The notes: generated from the letters alone by a model not told the origin. A stretch of 64,000 nucleotides of DNA from JAFDZO01 sp041859205 (GCA_041859205.1 JBHEKU010000061.1:1-64000), one strand, 5' to 3'. Counted from the stretch's first letter, positions 1 to 9,054 are shown. Translations and numbers: made by a program.

Positions 1-1
1 A

Positions 2-745
2 TGTGTAATACTTGAGCCGTTTGTATTTGAAGAAGAAAAAAATAATTTTTTACAGGAGTTAAGAAAAGTCTGTGATGAATACGGAACTCTTTTAATCTTT
101 GATGAAATGTGGACGGGATTCAGAATTGCAAAAGGCGGCGCGCAGGAATATTTCAATGTGAAAGCTGACTTAGCCTGTTTCTCAAAAGCTGTCGCAAACG
201 GAATGCCAATATCTATTCTGACAGGAAGAGCTGATGTGATGCAGTTACTCGAAAAAGATGTTTTCTTCTTTACAACATTCGGAGGAGAAGCGCTTTCACT
301 TGCAGCAACAAAAGCAACGTTGAATGAAATAGTTGAAAAAAATCTTCCCGAGGTTTTAGACAGACAAGGGAAAAAATTAAAAGACGGATATAATAAAATA
401 GCATCAGAGCTTGGAATGGATTACACATCGTGCTCAGGCTATAACTGCAGAACGATAATGACTTTTAACGGAGATATATCAGGATGCAATCCGCTTGAAA
501 TGAAATCATTGGTTCAGCAGGAAATGATTATGCGCGGAGTGTTATGGGGAGGATTCCATAACATGTGCCTCTCACATACTGACGAAGACATTGAATATAC
601 GTTGAAAGCATATAAAGAAGTACTTCCGATTTTGAAAAAAGCAGTAGATGAAAAAAATGTTAAAGGGTATCTGAAAGGCGAAGCAGTTGAGCCCGTATTC
701 AGAAAAACAACGAACTTCAATATGAAACCAAAGAAGGCAAGCTAA
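2..745 (+). CDS. Class III PLP aminotransferase, glutamate-1-semialdehyde aminomutase-like (5' truncated)
   Basis: The reading frame is open to the left edge, so the gene begins upstream of the window; the first in-window ATG is internal. The visible part starts in the PLP-binding core. IFDEMWTGFR contains the Asp that contacts the pyridine nitrogen in fold-type I enzymes, and FSKAVANGMPI contains the Schiff-base Lys. TTFGGEALSLAA matches the conserved segment of the glutamate-1-semialdehyde aminomutase group. The stop is 3 nt before an SDR gene, which is followed by a NeuB-type synthase. I infer that it aminates or isomerises a sugar-derived or small-acid precursor in a surface-glycan pathway rather than serving haem synthesis. 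Its substrate cannot be read from sequence. Confidence 0.85.
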   Translation, partial: CVILEPFVFEEEKNNFLQELRKVCDEYGTLLIFDEMWTGFRIAKGGAQEYFNVKADLACFSKAVANGMPISILTGRADVMQLLEKDVFFFTTFGGEALSLAATKATLNEIVEKNLPEVLDRQGKKLKDGYNKIASELGMDYTSCSGYNCRTIMTFNGDISGCNPLEMKSLVQQEMIMRGVLWGGFHNMCLSHTDEDIEYTLKAYKEVLPILKKAVDEKNVKGYLKGEAVEPVFRKTTNFNMKPKKAS

Positions 746-748
746 TCT

Positions 749-1555
749 ATGAACGATTTGTTTTCATTAAACGAAAAAGTTGCAATTGTAACCGGAGCGC
801 TTGGTCTCATAGGTAAAAACCATTGTTTTGCACTTGCAGAAGCAGGAGCAAATGTTATTGCATGTGACTTGAACGGAGAGATGTGCGAAGAGTTCGCAAA
901 AAATTTACCGAATGATTCAATTGGTGTTGGTGTAGATATTACAAATCCTGACTCATTAAAAAATTTGCGTGATGAAGTATTAAATAAATTCGGAAAGATA
1001 GATGTGCTTGTGAACAACGCTGCGATAAACGATATGTTTGAAAATCCTTTGGCTGCGCTTGAACAATCGAAGTTTGAGAATTATCCGCTTGATATGTGGA
1101 AGAAATCACTAGAGGTGAATGTTACAGGAATGTTTTTATGTTCGCAGATAATAGGAACTGAAATGGCTAAGAAAAAATACGGAAGCATTATTAATGTTGC
1201 ATCAACATACGGAATAGTTGCACCCGACCAGTCCTTATACAAAAACGAAGACGGCGAGCAGACATTTTATAAATCACCTGCTTATCCCGCAACTAAAGGC
1301 GCAGTTATTTCCTTTACCAAATTTCTTGCAGCGTACTGGGGAAGCGCAGGCGTGAGAGTAAATACATTATCTCCGGGCGGAGTAGAAAATTCACAGAATG
1401 AATTTTTCGTTAAAAATTATTCTAAGAGAACCCCACTTGGAAGAATGGCAGCGCCGACAGATTATAAAGGCGCAGTTGTTTACCTTGCATCAGATGCATC
1501 TTCATACATGACAGGAGCAAATTTAGTTGTTGACGGCGGCTGGACATGCTGGTAA
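749..1555 (+). CDS. SDR-family NAD(P)-dependent oxidoreductase of a surface-sugar cluster
   Basis: This is a classical short-chain dehydrogenase of 268 residues. A Rossmann glycine motif (TGALGLIGK) lies near residue 16, VNNAAIND follows near residue 87, the catalytic Ser is in INVASTYG, and the Tyr-x3-Lys pair is in YPATKGA. The C-terminal VVDGGWTCW is usual for oxidoreductases of this type. It starts 3 nt after the aminotransferase stop, so the two are probably co-transcribed and translationally coupled. It resembles the PtmA-type dehydrogenases of flagellin and nonulosonate modification loci, so a role in making an amino- or keto-sugar precursor is likely. The exact substrate is unknown. 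Confidence 0.88.
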   Translation: MNDLFSLNEKVAIVTGALGLIGKNHCFALAEAGANVIACDLNGEMCEEFAKNLPNDSIGVGVDITNPDSLKNLRDEVLNKFGKIDVLVNNAAINDMFENPLAALEQSKFENYPLDMWKKSLEVNVTGMFLCSQIIGTEMAKKKYGSIINVASTYGIVAPDQSLYKNEDGEQTFYKSPAYPATKGAVISFTKFLAAYWGSAGVRVNTLSPGGVENSQNEFFVKNYSKRTPLGRMAAPTDYKGAVVYLASDASSYMTGANLVVDGGWTCW

Positions 1556-1638
1556 CAATTTAATAATGCAAAGTTAATGAAACATTATTTAATTTTTTGC
1601 AGTTTAAGTTATAGGTTATTTTAAACAAAGAAAATATT

Positions 1639-2511
1639 ATGGCAAAAGTTAAAATAGCAGAGAGATATATCGGAGACGGCGAAAAAGTTTTTGTTATCGC
1701 TGAGATAGGAATAAACCATAACGGCTCATTGGATAATGCCCTGAAATTAATTGACGGTGCAAAATCTGCCGGATGCGATGCCGTGAAGTTTCAGAAAAGA
1801 ACTCCCGAGCTTTGTGTGCCGAAAGACCAGTGGCTTATAGAACGCGAAACACCATGGGGAAGAATGACCTATATTGACTATCGCCACAGAGTTGAATTTT
1901 CCAACGATGAATATAAAATTATAGATGCATACTGCAAAGAAAAAAATATTATGTGGCTGGCTTCATGCTGGGATGAACTCTCGGTAGATTTTATGGAACA
2001 GTTTAATCCGCCATTTTACAAAGCAGGTTCAGCTTCATTAACAGATATCAATTTACTCAAAAAGAAAAAATCTACAGGCAGACCATTAATGATTTCAACA
2101 GGTATGTCTACAATTGATGAGATAAAAAAAGCTGTTGACATAATCGGCACTGATAACTTAATGATTGCACACTCGACTTCTACCTATCCTTGTAAGCTTG
2201 AAGAGCTTAACATAAAAGTAATCACTACACTGAAAGAAATGTATCCTGAAGTTCCGATTGGATACTCAGGTCATGAAACAGGTCTTGCTCCGACATGGGC
2301 TGCTGTGTCTTTAGGAGCTACATTTGTTGAGAGGCATATTACATTAGACAGAGCAATGTGGGGAACTGACCAGGCAGCATCAGTAGAAGTTGTCGGCTTT
2401 CAACGACTTGTGGAAAATATTCGTGATATAGAGGTAAGTTTAGGTGACGGAGTGAAAAAACTTTATGAATCTGAGTTAGCACCGAGAAAAAAATTAAGAC
2501 GTGTTTCTTAA
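1639..2511 (+). CDS. neuB: NeuB-family N-acetylneuraminate/nonulosonate synthase, short form without SAF domain
   Basis: NeuB-type enzymes condense phosphoenolpyruvate with an amino sugar to make sialic, legionaminic or pseudaminic acids. The N-terminal block FVIAEIGINHNGSL, AVKFQKRTPEL near residue 50, and YSGHETGLAP plus FVERHITLDR in the C-terminal half are the conserved segments of the TIM-barrel domain. At 290 residues it ends at PRKKLRRVS, right after the barrel. Typical NeuB proteins of about 340-350 residues continue into an antifreeze-like (SAF) domain, which is absent here, and no remnant frame follows the stop. It lies downstream of the aminotransferase and SDR and probably belongs to the same glycan pathway. 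Confidence 0.88.
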   Translation: MAKVKIAERYIGDGEKVFVIAEIGINHNGSLDNALKLIDGAKSAGCDAVKFQKRTPELCVPKDQWLIERETPWGRMTYIDYRHRVEFSNDEYKIIDAYCKEKNIMWLASCWDELSVDFMEQFNPPFYKAGSASLTDINLLKKKKSTGRPLMISTGMSTIDEIKKAVDIIGTDNLMIAHSTSTYPCKLEELNIKVITTLKEMYPEVPIGYSGHETGLAPTWAAVSLGATFVERHITLDRAMWGTDQAASVEVVGFQRLVENIRDIEVSLGDGVKKLYESELAPRKKLRRVS

Positions 2512-2528
2512 TTGATTGTTTCCGAAAA

Positions 2529-3980
2529 TTAAATCAGCTCTTCCATTTTTTCTATGAACCAATCCTTACTCCAGAAGTTTGCATGTTCATCTTTTGCTTC
2601 TTTGTACACTGCATAATCTAACTTCTTGTTATTAATTTTAGCTGCAGTAATTTTAGCTGCAAAATACAGAGCAAGCTTAGCCCTGTTTGCAAGCATATCC
2701 GGAATATCTTTGTTTTCAAAAAGAAAATGTTTGAAGGAGTCAATCAATGAGTTTACGGATTCAAATGAGTTCGTTTCATAATAATTCATAAAGTAATACA
2801 TTCTCACCCGCATTTTTATAACAACATCGCTTAGTTCAACTTTATTCAGAGAATTTAAAGATTTTTCATAGTTTTTATTGTAAAACTGTAGAATTGCTCT
2901 GCAGAAATTTATTGTATTTTCCTGTTCGTCAGGCGAAAGTTTTTTATAGTTTTCTTCGGCAAATTTTTCTGCAAAATTAAACTCTTTACAAGTAATTGCC
3001 ACTGTGAAAATATTTTCAAACTTGCTTGTATAAAAATAACCGCCCTTCTCCAAAGGCATAATATTTAACTCAAGAAAAAACTTATTCAGCTCAAACGCTT
3101 CGCGTATGTATTTTGTGTCCTTAAAACGCAGTCCTCCGTTGATAGCATTTACCAATGCAGTCCATATATTGAATTTTTCGAGCCGGCTTAAGTTGGTATG
3201 ATATTCATATGTTAATTCTTTCAGATTAAAAAAATTTTCTTCGTTACCGTAATCAGTACGTGCAATATACATATAGTAAAAAAGCGCAAGGTACGGATAA
3301 TGAGTATACTTTTTTTCCTTAGCTTTGTTCAAAAAATTTTTTACGTCAAAAGTTTTAAGGAACTCCTCAGTAACTTCGTAATCCGATTTGAAATTGAAAA
3401 CTTCTTTTTCATAAGATATCTCGTTCACAGCCACGAATAACTCACGGTAGAAAAAATTAAACAAGCTATCTCCAAGCTCAATGGAATATTTCGAATAATT
3501 TTTCATCTTGGAAATTCTGTAAACATCTATCAGTTCTTTTACTAAATTCAGCTTCTCATAATAATCTATTTCGGCGTCTCTTTTGTTTTCAATTTTCTGC
3601 ATCATTTCCAGAATATATTTTTCTGCTAGTTTGTATTTTTTTCTGATTTTTAATTCCGAAATAATATTAAGTTTGCTATGAAATTCATCCTTCTCAAAAT
3701 GACTAAATGAAAAATACTTTTTTATAAGCTCCGTCAATTCAGACATCCTTGTACGCAGGCTTGTTTCGCTGAAACTCTTTCCGGGATACAATTTTTTAAA
3801 AAGCTGCTCTCTATGAAGAGCTTTATCTTCGTAATCGGGGGCGTATTTTTTTATTAGATCAAATATAGTTACAATAACTTTGTTGGTATTGTGAAAGGGA
3901 GATTTTATGAAACTTTCAAATCTTTTTAATTCATCTTTATCTAATGTCTTTAAAAGCTCTATTGCAATATTGTTGTGCAT
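2529..3980 (-). CDS. Uncharacterised helical protein, tandem paralogue 3 of 3
   Basis: I do not recognise a named family. The 483-residue protein has no signal peptide or membrane segment and looks all-helical. A conserved N-terminal block of about 110 residues contains LLKTLDKDELKRFESFIKSP, LFKKLYPGK and SLRTRMSELTELIKK. A TPR-like C-terminal third contains RVRMYYFMNYYETNSFES and IDSFKHFL, and the protein ends in WFIEKMEELI. The same blocks recur in order in the two genes immediately upstream, and more weakly in a gene 19 kb away. It is the promoter-distal member of a three-gene array spaced 19 and 25 nt apart, so it is probably co-transcribed. Function is unknown; a scaffold or adaptor role would be a guess. 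Confidence 0.85.
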   Translation of the reverse strand: MHNNIAIELLKTLDKDELKRFESFIKSPFHNTNKVIVTIFDLIKKYAPDYEDKALHREQLFKKLYPGKSFSETSLRTRMSELTELIKKYFSFSHFEKDEFHSKLNIISELKIRKKYKLAEKYILEMMQKIENKRDAEIDYYEKLNLVKELIDVYRISKMKNYSKYSIELGDSLFNFFYRELFVAVNEISYEKEVFNFKSDYEVTEEFLKTFDVKNFLNKAKEKKYTHYPYLALFYYMYIARTDYGNEENFFNLKELTYEYHTNLSRLEKFNIWTALVNAINGGLRFKDTKYIREAFELNKFFLELNIMPLEKGGYFYTSKFENIFTVAITCKEFNFAEKFAEENYKKLSPDEQENTINFCRAILQFYNKNYEKSLNSLNKVELSDVVIKMRVRMYYFMNYYETNSFESVNSLIDSFKHFLFENKDIPDMLANRAKLALYFAAKITAAKINNKKLDYAVYKEAKDEHANFWSKDWFIEKMEELI

Positions 3981-3999
3981 ATCTTTTGGGGTAAAATTA

Positions 4000-5457
4000 T
4001 TAAAGGAGCTCTTCCATTTTTTCGATTATCCATTCTCTGTTTGAGTAAACTATTTTTATTTCTTTTGCTTCTTTGTAAACAGCATAGTCAAGTTTTTTAT
4101 GGTTCATCTTTGCATTCAAAATTTTGGTTGAATATTTGACAGTGGCTTTTATTCCATCCGTTAAATATTCCGGAAGTTTTTTGTTTTCCGTTAGGAAGTG
4201 TTTAAAAGAGTCAATTAAAGATGCTGCGCTTTCAAAAGCATTGGTCTCATAATAGTTCATAAAATACAGCATTCTTACTCTCAGTTTTATTACGGAATCT
4301 GTTAACTGAATCTTGCTAAGAAGAGATAAAGATTCTTCATAGTTCCTTTTGTACAAAGCAAGAATTGATTTGCATAATATAAGATAATTATCACGGACTT
4401 CCGGATTTAATTGATGTCCGTGCTCAATTAAAAAATTCTCTGCATATTCTATTTCTCCTGAAGTTAGGGCAACAATAAAAACATTATCAAATAGAAGATT
4501 AAGAAAATGCTCTCCTTTTCTAAGAGGCATTATCTTTAAACTTACAAAAAACTTATTTACTTCAAAAAGTTCTTTCAGATATTTTTTGTCTTCAAATTGC
4601 AGTCCGACCGTAACTGAGTTTATCAAAAATCCCCAGAGATTTGTTTTTCCTATTATATCGAATTTATCGTGATGATTGTACACAAGCTCACGCATTTTAT
4701 AAAAATATTCTTCATTATATTTATCAAGTCTTGACTTATACATATAATAGTATATTGCAAGATGAGGATAGTTTATGTAATTACTCTTTTCAAGCTCTGC
4801 TAAAAATTCTTCATTGTTAAAATTTGCTAAAAATATTTTTATGATGTTAAATTCAGGTTCATATTTGTAAACATCTTCGTTGTAATACATGTTGTTTACA
4901 ATTTTAAACATATAACCAAAAAAATAATTTAGCAACGCATCACCGAGTTTTATAAGATGCTCGGGATGACCGTCATCACCGGTATCATCTCTCTTTATAT
5001 AAAGCAGTGCCTTTTCAAGCTGAACTTTCTGGTAATGCGCAGGTACTCCGGTATCTTTCGATTCATTATTCTGCTTAAGCATTTCCAGAATATATTTTTC
5101 CGATAATTTATATTTTCCTCTGTCATTCAGCTCTTCAATTGTATTCAGCTTTACTGAAAATTCATCTTTTTCAAAACGGATTATTGCAAAAAATTTTCTT
5201 AATAGTTCCGTAAGCTCTGATATGCGTGTACGAAGGCTTAACTCATTGTAAGCTTTACCGGGATAAACTTTTTTAAAAAGATTTTCTCTCTGAAGTGTTT
5301 TATCAGTGTAATCAGGTGCAAACTTCTTTATTACATCAAAAAGATTTGTAACAGCTTTGTTGGAATTAAAAAAAGGTGACTTTAAAAAAGATTCAAATCT
5401 TTTTAACTCATCTTTTGAAAGAGTTTTTAGTAACTCAATTGCAATATTATTGTGCAT
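4000..5457 (-). CDS. Uncharacterised helical protein, tandem paralogue 2 of 3
   Basis: This 485-residue soluble helical protein belongs to the same unnamed family as both neighbours. The first 25 residues are nearly identical to the downstream copy (MHNNIAIELLKTLSKDELKR), followed by SPFFNSNKAV, ENLFKKVYPGKAYNELSLR and KYKLSEKYILEM. The middle is much more divergent, and the C-terminus is conserved again (RVRMLYFMNYYETNAFES, EWIIEKMEELL). The shape suggests duplication with stronger constraint on the two ends. No catalytic motif, signal peptide or transmembrane segment is visible. Its function cannot be assigned. Confidence 0.85.
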   Translation of the reverse strand: MHNNIAIELLKTLSKDELKRFESFLKSPFFNSNKAVTNLFDVIKKFAPDYTDKTLQRENLFKKVYPGKAYNELSLRTRISELTELLRKFFAIIRFEKDEFSVKLNTIEELNDRGKYKLSEKYILEMLKQNNESKDTGVPAHYQKVQLEKALLYIKRDDTGDDGHPEHLIKLGDALLNYFFGYMFKIVNNMYYNEDVYKYEPEFNIIKIFLANFNNEEFLAELEKSNYINYPHLAIYYYMYKSRLDKYNEEYFYKMRELVYNHHDKFDIIGKTNLWGFLINSVTVGLQFEDKKYLKELFEVNKFFVSLKIMPLRKGEHFLNLLFDNVFIVALTSGEIEYAENFLIEHGHQLNPEVRDNYLILCKSILALYKRNYEESLSLLSKIQLTDSVIKLRVRMLYFMNYYETNAFESAASLIDSFKHFLTENKKLPEYLTDGIKATVKYSTKILNAKMNHKKLDYAVYKEAKEIKIVYSNREWIIEKMEELL

Positions 5458-5482
5458 TATCCCCCTTTTTAATATTGTTGTA

Positions 5483-6943
5483 TTACTTTACTAACTCTTG
5501 CATTTTTTCAAGAATCCAATCTCGTCCCCAATAACTTGACGTATTTTCTTTTGCCTCTATGTAAATAGCATAGTCTAGGCTCTTGTTGTTTATTTTCGCA
5601 TTGATAATAGAGCTACAGTACTTCAAGCATGTATTTACCCGATCCAAAAGATACTCCGGTATTTTTTTGTTTTCTTTTAAAAAATGCCTGAAAGAATCTA
5701 TTAGCGAAAGTCCTGCTTCAAGCGAACCTGTTTCATAGTAGTTTATAAAATAGTAAAGTCTTACTCTCATTTTCAGCACAGTATCTGTAAGCTTTACTTT
5801 GCTTAAATAGCCAAGTGAAGAGTTGTAGTTTTTTAGATTTAACTCCAGAAGTGCTTTGCAGTATAATTCGGTGTTTTCCTGCAAATCAGGCTGTAGAAGT
5901 TTCAGATTCTCCCCCAGGAATTGTTTTGCAAAATCAATTTCTTTACACGTTATTGCATTCGTAAAAATATTGTCAAAAAAACTTTGAAAGAAATATGAAC
6001 CTGAATGTAATGGAAATAATTTTAATGCCACAAAAAACCTATTAACTTCAAACAATTCATAATTGTATTTTGAATCAATATATTGCAGACTTCCATTTAT
6101 TGCATTAGAAAGAAATACCCATAAATTAAATAACCCGATTTTATCAAACCGTTCATAATTTTCAAATGAAAGTTTTTTAAGTATATTGAAATGAACCGGA
6201 TTGTTTTTATCAATTCTAGACATATACATTCGATAATACATTTCCAGTATTGGCTGGTTTGAGTAGTTAAATTTCTTAAGCCTCTCAAGAAATTTTTCAA
6301 AATCAAAAGCACTAATAAATTCTTTTATGATATTAAATTCAGGATTGTATTTAAAAATTGCCTCATTATACAGCATATCATTTGCAATTTGAAAAAAGTA
6401 AGAGTAGAAATAGTTTATTAAAGAGTCTCCAAGTTCAATTAATTTAGAAGATGTATCTCTTGCAGTTTCATCGCCGCGATAAGTTGTCAGTAGTTCATTC
6501 ACAAGTTCGCTTCTTTCGAAAAAAACCGGAGGGTCAACATTGTTTTTTTTCTTGTTCTCATGAAGAAGTTCCAGTATAAATTTTTCGGAAATTTTATACT
6601 TTTCCCGTCGGTTCATTTCCCTTGCATACGCCAGCTTTTTATAAAAATCGTTAAATTCAAAATACTGTAATGCTATAAATTTTCTTACCAGGTCAGCAAG
6701 CTCAGAAAATCTGTTTCTAAGACTGAGTTCGTTATAGGTTTTTCCCGGATAAACTTTTTTAAAAAGTTTTTCTCTCCTTAGGGAATCATCTGTAAACTCA
6801 GGAGCATATTTTTTTATAGTATTGAAAAGTCGTATTACAGCAGTATTAGTATTATAATAGGGAGAATTTATGAAAGCATCGAATTTCTTGGTTTCCTCTT
6901 TGCTAAGAGTTTTCAGTAAGTCAATTGCAATATTGGAAAACAT
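5483..6943 (-). CDS. Uncharacterised helical protein, tandem paralogue 1 of 3
   Basis: First gene of the array, 486 residues. It begins MFSNIAIDLLKTLSKEETKK, followed by SPYYNTNTAVIRLF, KLFKKVYPGKTYNELSLR and, near the end, RVRLYYFINYYETGSLEAG and WILEKMQELVK. It is the most divergent of the three tandem copies but keeps all family blocks in the same order. It lacks export signals and recognisable enzyme motifs. A 111-nt divergent spacer separates it from an acetyltransferase gene and probably holds the promoter for the three-gene array. Homologues with a similar N-terminal block probably occur in other Bacteroidota; this is from memory and unchecked. Confidence 0.85.
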   Translation of the reverse strand: MFSNIAIDLLKTLSKEETKKFDAFINSPYYNTNTAVIRLFNTIKKYAPEFTDDSLRREKLFKKVYPGKTYNELSLRNRFSELADLVRKFIALQYFEFNDFYKKLAYAREMNRREKYKISEKFILELLHENKKKNNVDPPVFFERSELVNELLTTYRGDETARDTSSKLIELGDSLINYFYSYFFQIANDMLYNEAIFKYNPEFNIIKEFISAFDFEKFLERLKKFNYSNQPILEMYYRMYMSRIDKNNPVHFNILKKLSFENYERFDKIGLFNLWVFLSNAINGSLQYIDSKYNYELFEVNRFFVALKLFPLHSGSYFFQSFFDNIFTNAITCKEIDFAKQFLGENLKLLQPDLQENTELYCKALLELNLKNYNSSLGYLSKVKLTDTVLKMRVRLYYFINYYETGSLEAGLSLIDSFRHFLKENKKIPEYLLDRVNTCLKYCSSIINAKINNKSLDYAIYIEAKENTSSYWGRDWILEKMQELVK

Positions 6944-7054
6944 GAAAAATTAATTTCTACAAAGATATACTTTTTTGCTGAGATATTAAAATAAAAACTA
7001 ATGTGATTTAATTTTTCAGTTTTTCATGACGGAATATCTTTACATATTATCAGC

Positions 7055-7582
7055 ATGAAAATTGAAGCAGCCACCGCTCATACGCTTAAGCTCGTAAATA
7101 AAATCGATTCAACTTTTACAGTAGATTCAAAATTGGAAGTAACACTCTCCGAAAATCTGTTTTCGTACAGATCAGTCTCAGTTTCATCGTATGAAAAAAC
7201 TTATGAATATGATGACATTGATTATTCTGTTTATCTAAACAACAAAGATAGAATAATTTTCTTTGCATTTGAAAATGATGAATTAGCAGGGCAAATAATT
7301 ATTTTAAAATACTGGAACACATATGCGTACATAAACGATATTCGTGTTGAAAACGAATTCAGAGGAAAAGGAATTGGAAAAGCTCTTATGCTTAAAGCTA
7401 TTGAATGGGCTAAAATGAATAGTTGTATTGGTGTGGAAGTTGAAACTCAGGATGTAAACGTTCGCGCCTGTTTGTTTTATGAAAAACTTGGCTTTGTATT
7501 GGGAGGATTTAATTCATTCCGGTATAAGTCTTTTGAAAACGAAAAAAACGAAATTGCATTGAACTGGTATTTATTGTTTTAA
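7055..7582 (+). CDS. GNAT acetyltransferase, streptothricin acetyltransferase (Sat4)-like
   Basis: A 175-residue Gcn5-related N-acetyltransferase. Motif A is NEFRGKGIGKALMLKAIEWA, in which the RGKGIG loop binds the acetyl-CoA pyrophosphate. The following VEVETQDVNVRACLFYEKLG and the terminal ALNWYLLF are laid out as in Sat4/SatA streptothricin acetyltransferases (ETQDxNxxACxFY and FWYLRF in those proteins). The preceding YAYINDIRVE also fits that subgroup. It may therefore acetylate streptothricin or another amine, but GNAT specificity cannot be read safely from motifs. It stands alone, with no mobile-element sequence beside it, so it looks chromosomal rather than newly acquired. Confidence 0.85.
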   Translation: MKIEAATAHTLKLVNKIDSTFTVDSKLEVTLSENLFSYRSVSVSSYEKTYEYDDIDYSVYLNNKDRIIFFAFENDELAGQIIILKYWNTYAYINDIRVENEFRGKGIGKALMLKAIEWAKMNSCIGVEVETQDVNVRACLFYEKLGFVLGGFNSFRYKSFENEKNEIALNWYLLF

Positions 7583-7654
7583 CTGTGCACGTTTTCATTT
7601 TCAAGATAAATAATTTTAAGTTTCCACTCTCATGACAACTTCGCATATTAATTT

Positions 7655-8578
7655 ATGAAAGTTAAAAAATTCACCTGCATTAACTGCGGAGCGCCGAAAG
7701 TAAACGAATACACTGAGCCATATATCATGTGCGATTACTGCGGTTCGTTCACTGACATTGACTATACGTTGGGATTAAACTTCTGGACTGCCGCTCCTGA
7801 AAAAACTCAAAAATATCAACGCGAAAAATATAATTACGAAAGTAAACTTGCAGAAGCCTTAAAGAAGGGTGAAAAAGATAAATATAAAAGTTTACAATAT
7901 TCCTATTGGGATGATTACTATAAATTTTATCCTGAATATATTCCGCCCACTATAGATAACGATGATAAATATAAAAAATATCTGGAAGTTTGCGCTGACT
8001 CAACAACAAACTACTCATTTGATCCTGCATGGAAAGGAAGAGAAAAAGAGCTTGCATTGACTCAGCAAAAAATTTCTTATTACGCTGAAAAAGACGGCTC
8101 TGCAAAGGTTACCACAGAATCGTTTTTTCCTATGGCAGAGTATTATATTGATTATATAAAAGATTCGATGAAGGATTTCTACGAAAATCCTGAATATGTT
8201 GTAATGTATGATTTACTTCCGCCTGCCGTTCATCTTAAAATGAAAATTTCCATGTTCGTCCAGATTTGGCTCCCCTATTTAAACGAAAAAGATGCGGATA
8301 GATTTTTATCTATGAGTGGATTTAGTTTACAATATGTCGAACTTGATAAGCCAAAAGGAAACAAAGCAAATTGTGAGCATTGCCAAACTGAAATTTTTAT
8401 ACCTGATGGTTCATACAGAGTTTATTGTGAGAAGTGCCATAAAACTACTTTGGTTCAATCAAAATTTAAATGTATGTCGTGCGGCGCAGATAATGATGTC
8501 CCGGAAAATCCCGGTAAACCCATTGACTGTGCTTTTTGCGGAGTTGAGAACAGATTAATACAACCTTTATTCGGATAA
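7655..8578 (+). CDS. Cytoplasmic multi-zinc-ribbon protein of unknown function
   Basis: This 307-residue protein has Cys pairs at both ends. The N-terminus has CINCGAPK and CDYCGSF, one rubredoxin-like knuckle pair. The C-terminal quarter has CEHCQTE, CEKCHK, CMSCGAD and CAFCG, enough ligands for two more zinc ribbons. Between them lies about 190 residues of Tyr/Lys-rich, charged, probably helical sequence without transmembrane segments. No catalytic motif is recognisable. It converges on a gene for another small zinc-ribbon protein across a shared terminator. A role in nucleic-acid or protein binding is inferred from the zinc ribbons only. Confidence 0.8.
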   Translation: MKVKKFTCINCGAPKVNEYTEPYIMCDYCGSFTDIDYTLGLNFWTAAPEKTQKYQREKYNYESKLAEALKKGEKDKYKSLQYSYWDDYYKFYPEYIPPTIDNDDKYKKYLEVCADSTTNYSFDPAWKGREKELALTQQKISYYAEKDGSAKVTTESFFPMAEYYIDYIKDSMKDFYENPEYVVMYDLLPPAVHLKMKISMFVQIWLPYLNEKDADRFLSMSGFSLQYVELDKPKGNKANCEHCQTEIFIPDGSYRVYCEKCHKTTLVQSKFKCMSCGADNDVPENPGKPIDCAFCGVENRLIQPLFG

Positions 8579-8584
8579 AAAAAC

Positions 8585-8614
8585 AGAGCGTGAATTTTTG
8601 TTCACGCTCTTTAC
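8585..8614. terminator. Bidirectional intrinsic terminator between convergent genes
   Basis: A perfect 10-bp stem (AGAGCGTGAA with TTCACGCTCT) and a 6-nt loop, with A-rich sequence on the left and T-rich sequence on the right. It lies between two convergent zinc-ribbon genes and can serve both. Confidence 0.8.
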
Positions 8615-8618
8615 AATT

Positions 8619-8879
8619 TTAAAAATCAAAAATATCTCCTAAAAATCCTTTCTTCTTCTTATACTTGTAGTCCTTATCTTTGTATTTGTAGTGATAATCG
8701 TCATCATCATCATATTTTTGCGGCGGTCTGTTTTCACTCTGAAATGAATTTGATCTCTCTACTATTTTTTCAAGCTCGCCTCTATCAAGCCAGATTCCCC
8801 GGCATTTAGGGCAGTAATCAATTTCAATTCCTTGTTTATCTGAGATTAAAAGCTGTTCATTACAAACAGGACAGTTCAT
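8619..8879 (-). CDS. Zf-TFIIB-type zinc-ribbon protein
   Basis: An 86-residue protein beginning MNCPVCNEQLLISDKQG and continuing YCPKCRGIWLDRGELEKIV, the signature of the bacterial TFIIB-like zinc finger family (two CxxC pairs followed by GIWLDxGEL). The second half is a low-complexity tail rich in Asp, Tyr and Lys that ends GFLGDIFDF. Such proteins are widespread, small and of unknown function. It is transcribed alone toward the shared terminator. Confidence 0.88.
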   Translation of the reverse strand: MNCPVCNEQLLISDKQGIEIDYCPKCRGIWLDRGELEKIVERSNSFQSENRPPQKYDDDDDYHYKYKDKDYKYKKKKGFLGDIFDF

Positions 8880-9054
8880 GTATTTTTCCTTTCATGTTAA
8901 GTTTGGTTAAAATAAAATCTGAATATTAATATCTAACAACACAAATTCACCTGACGCAGTTCCAGAAGTTACTAACATCCATTGTTAAGAAATTGTAAAC
9001 TGAATTCTTCATTTTTATATATCAATTCCTCTCTTTTCTTTCTATTTTTGCACT

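Noticed and set aside
2512..2528. Frameshifted remainder of the NeuB SAF domain
   Set aside because: Only 17 nt separate the stop from the next gene, and no SAF-like frame is present, so the short form is real rather than a frameshift.
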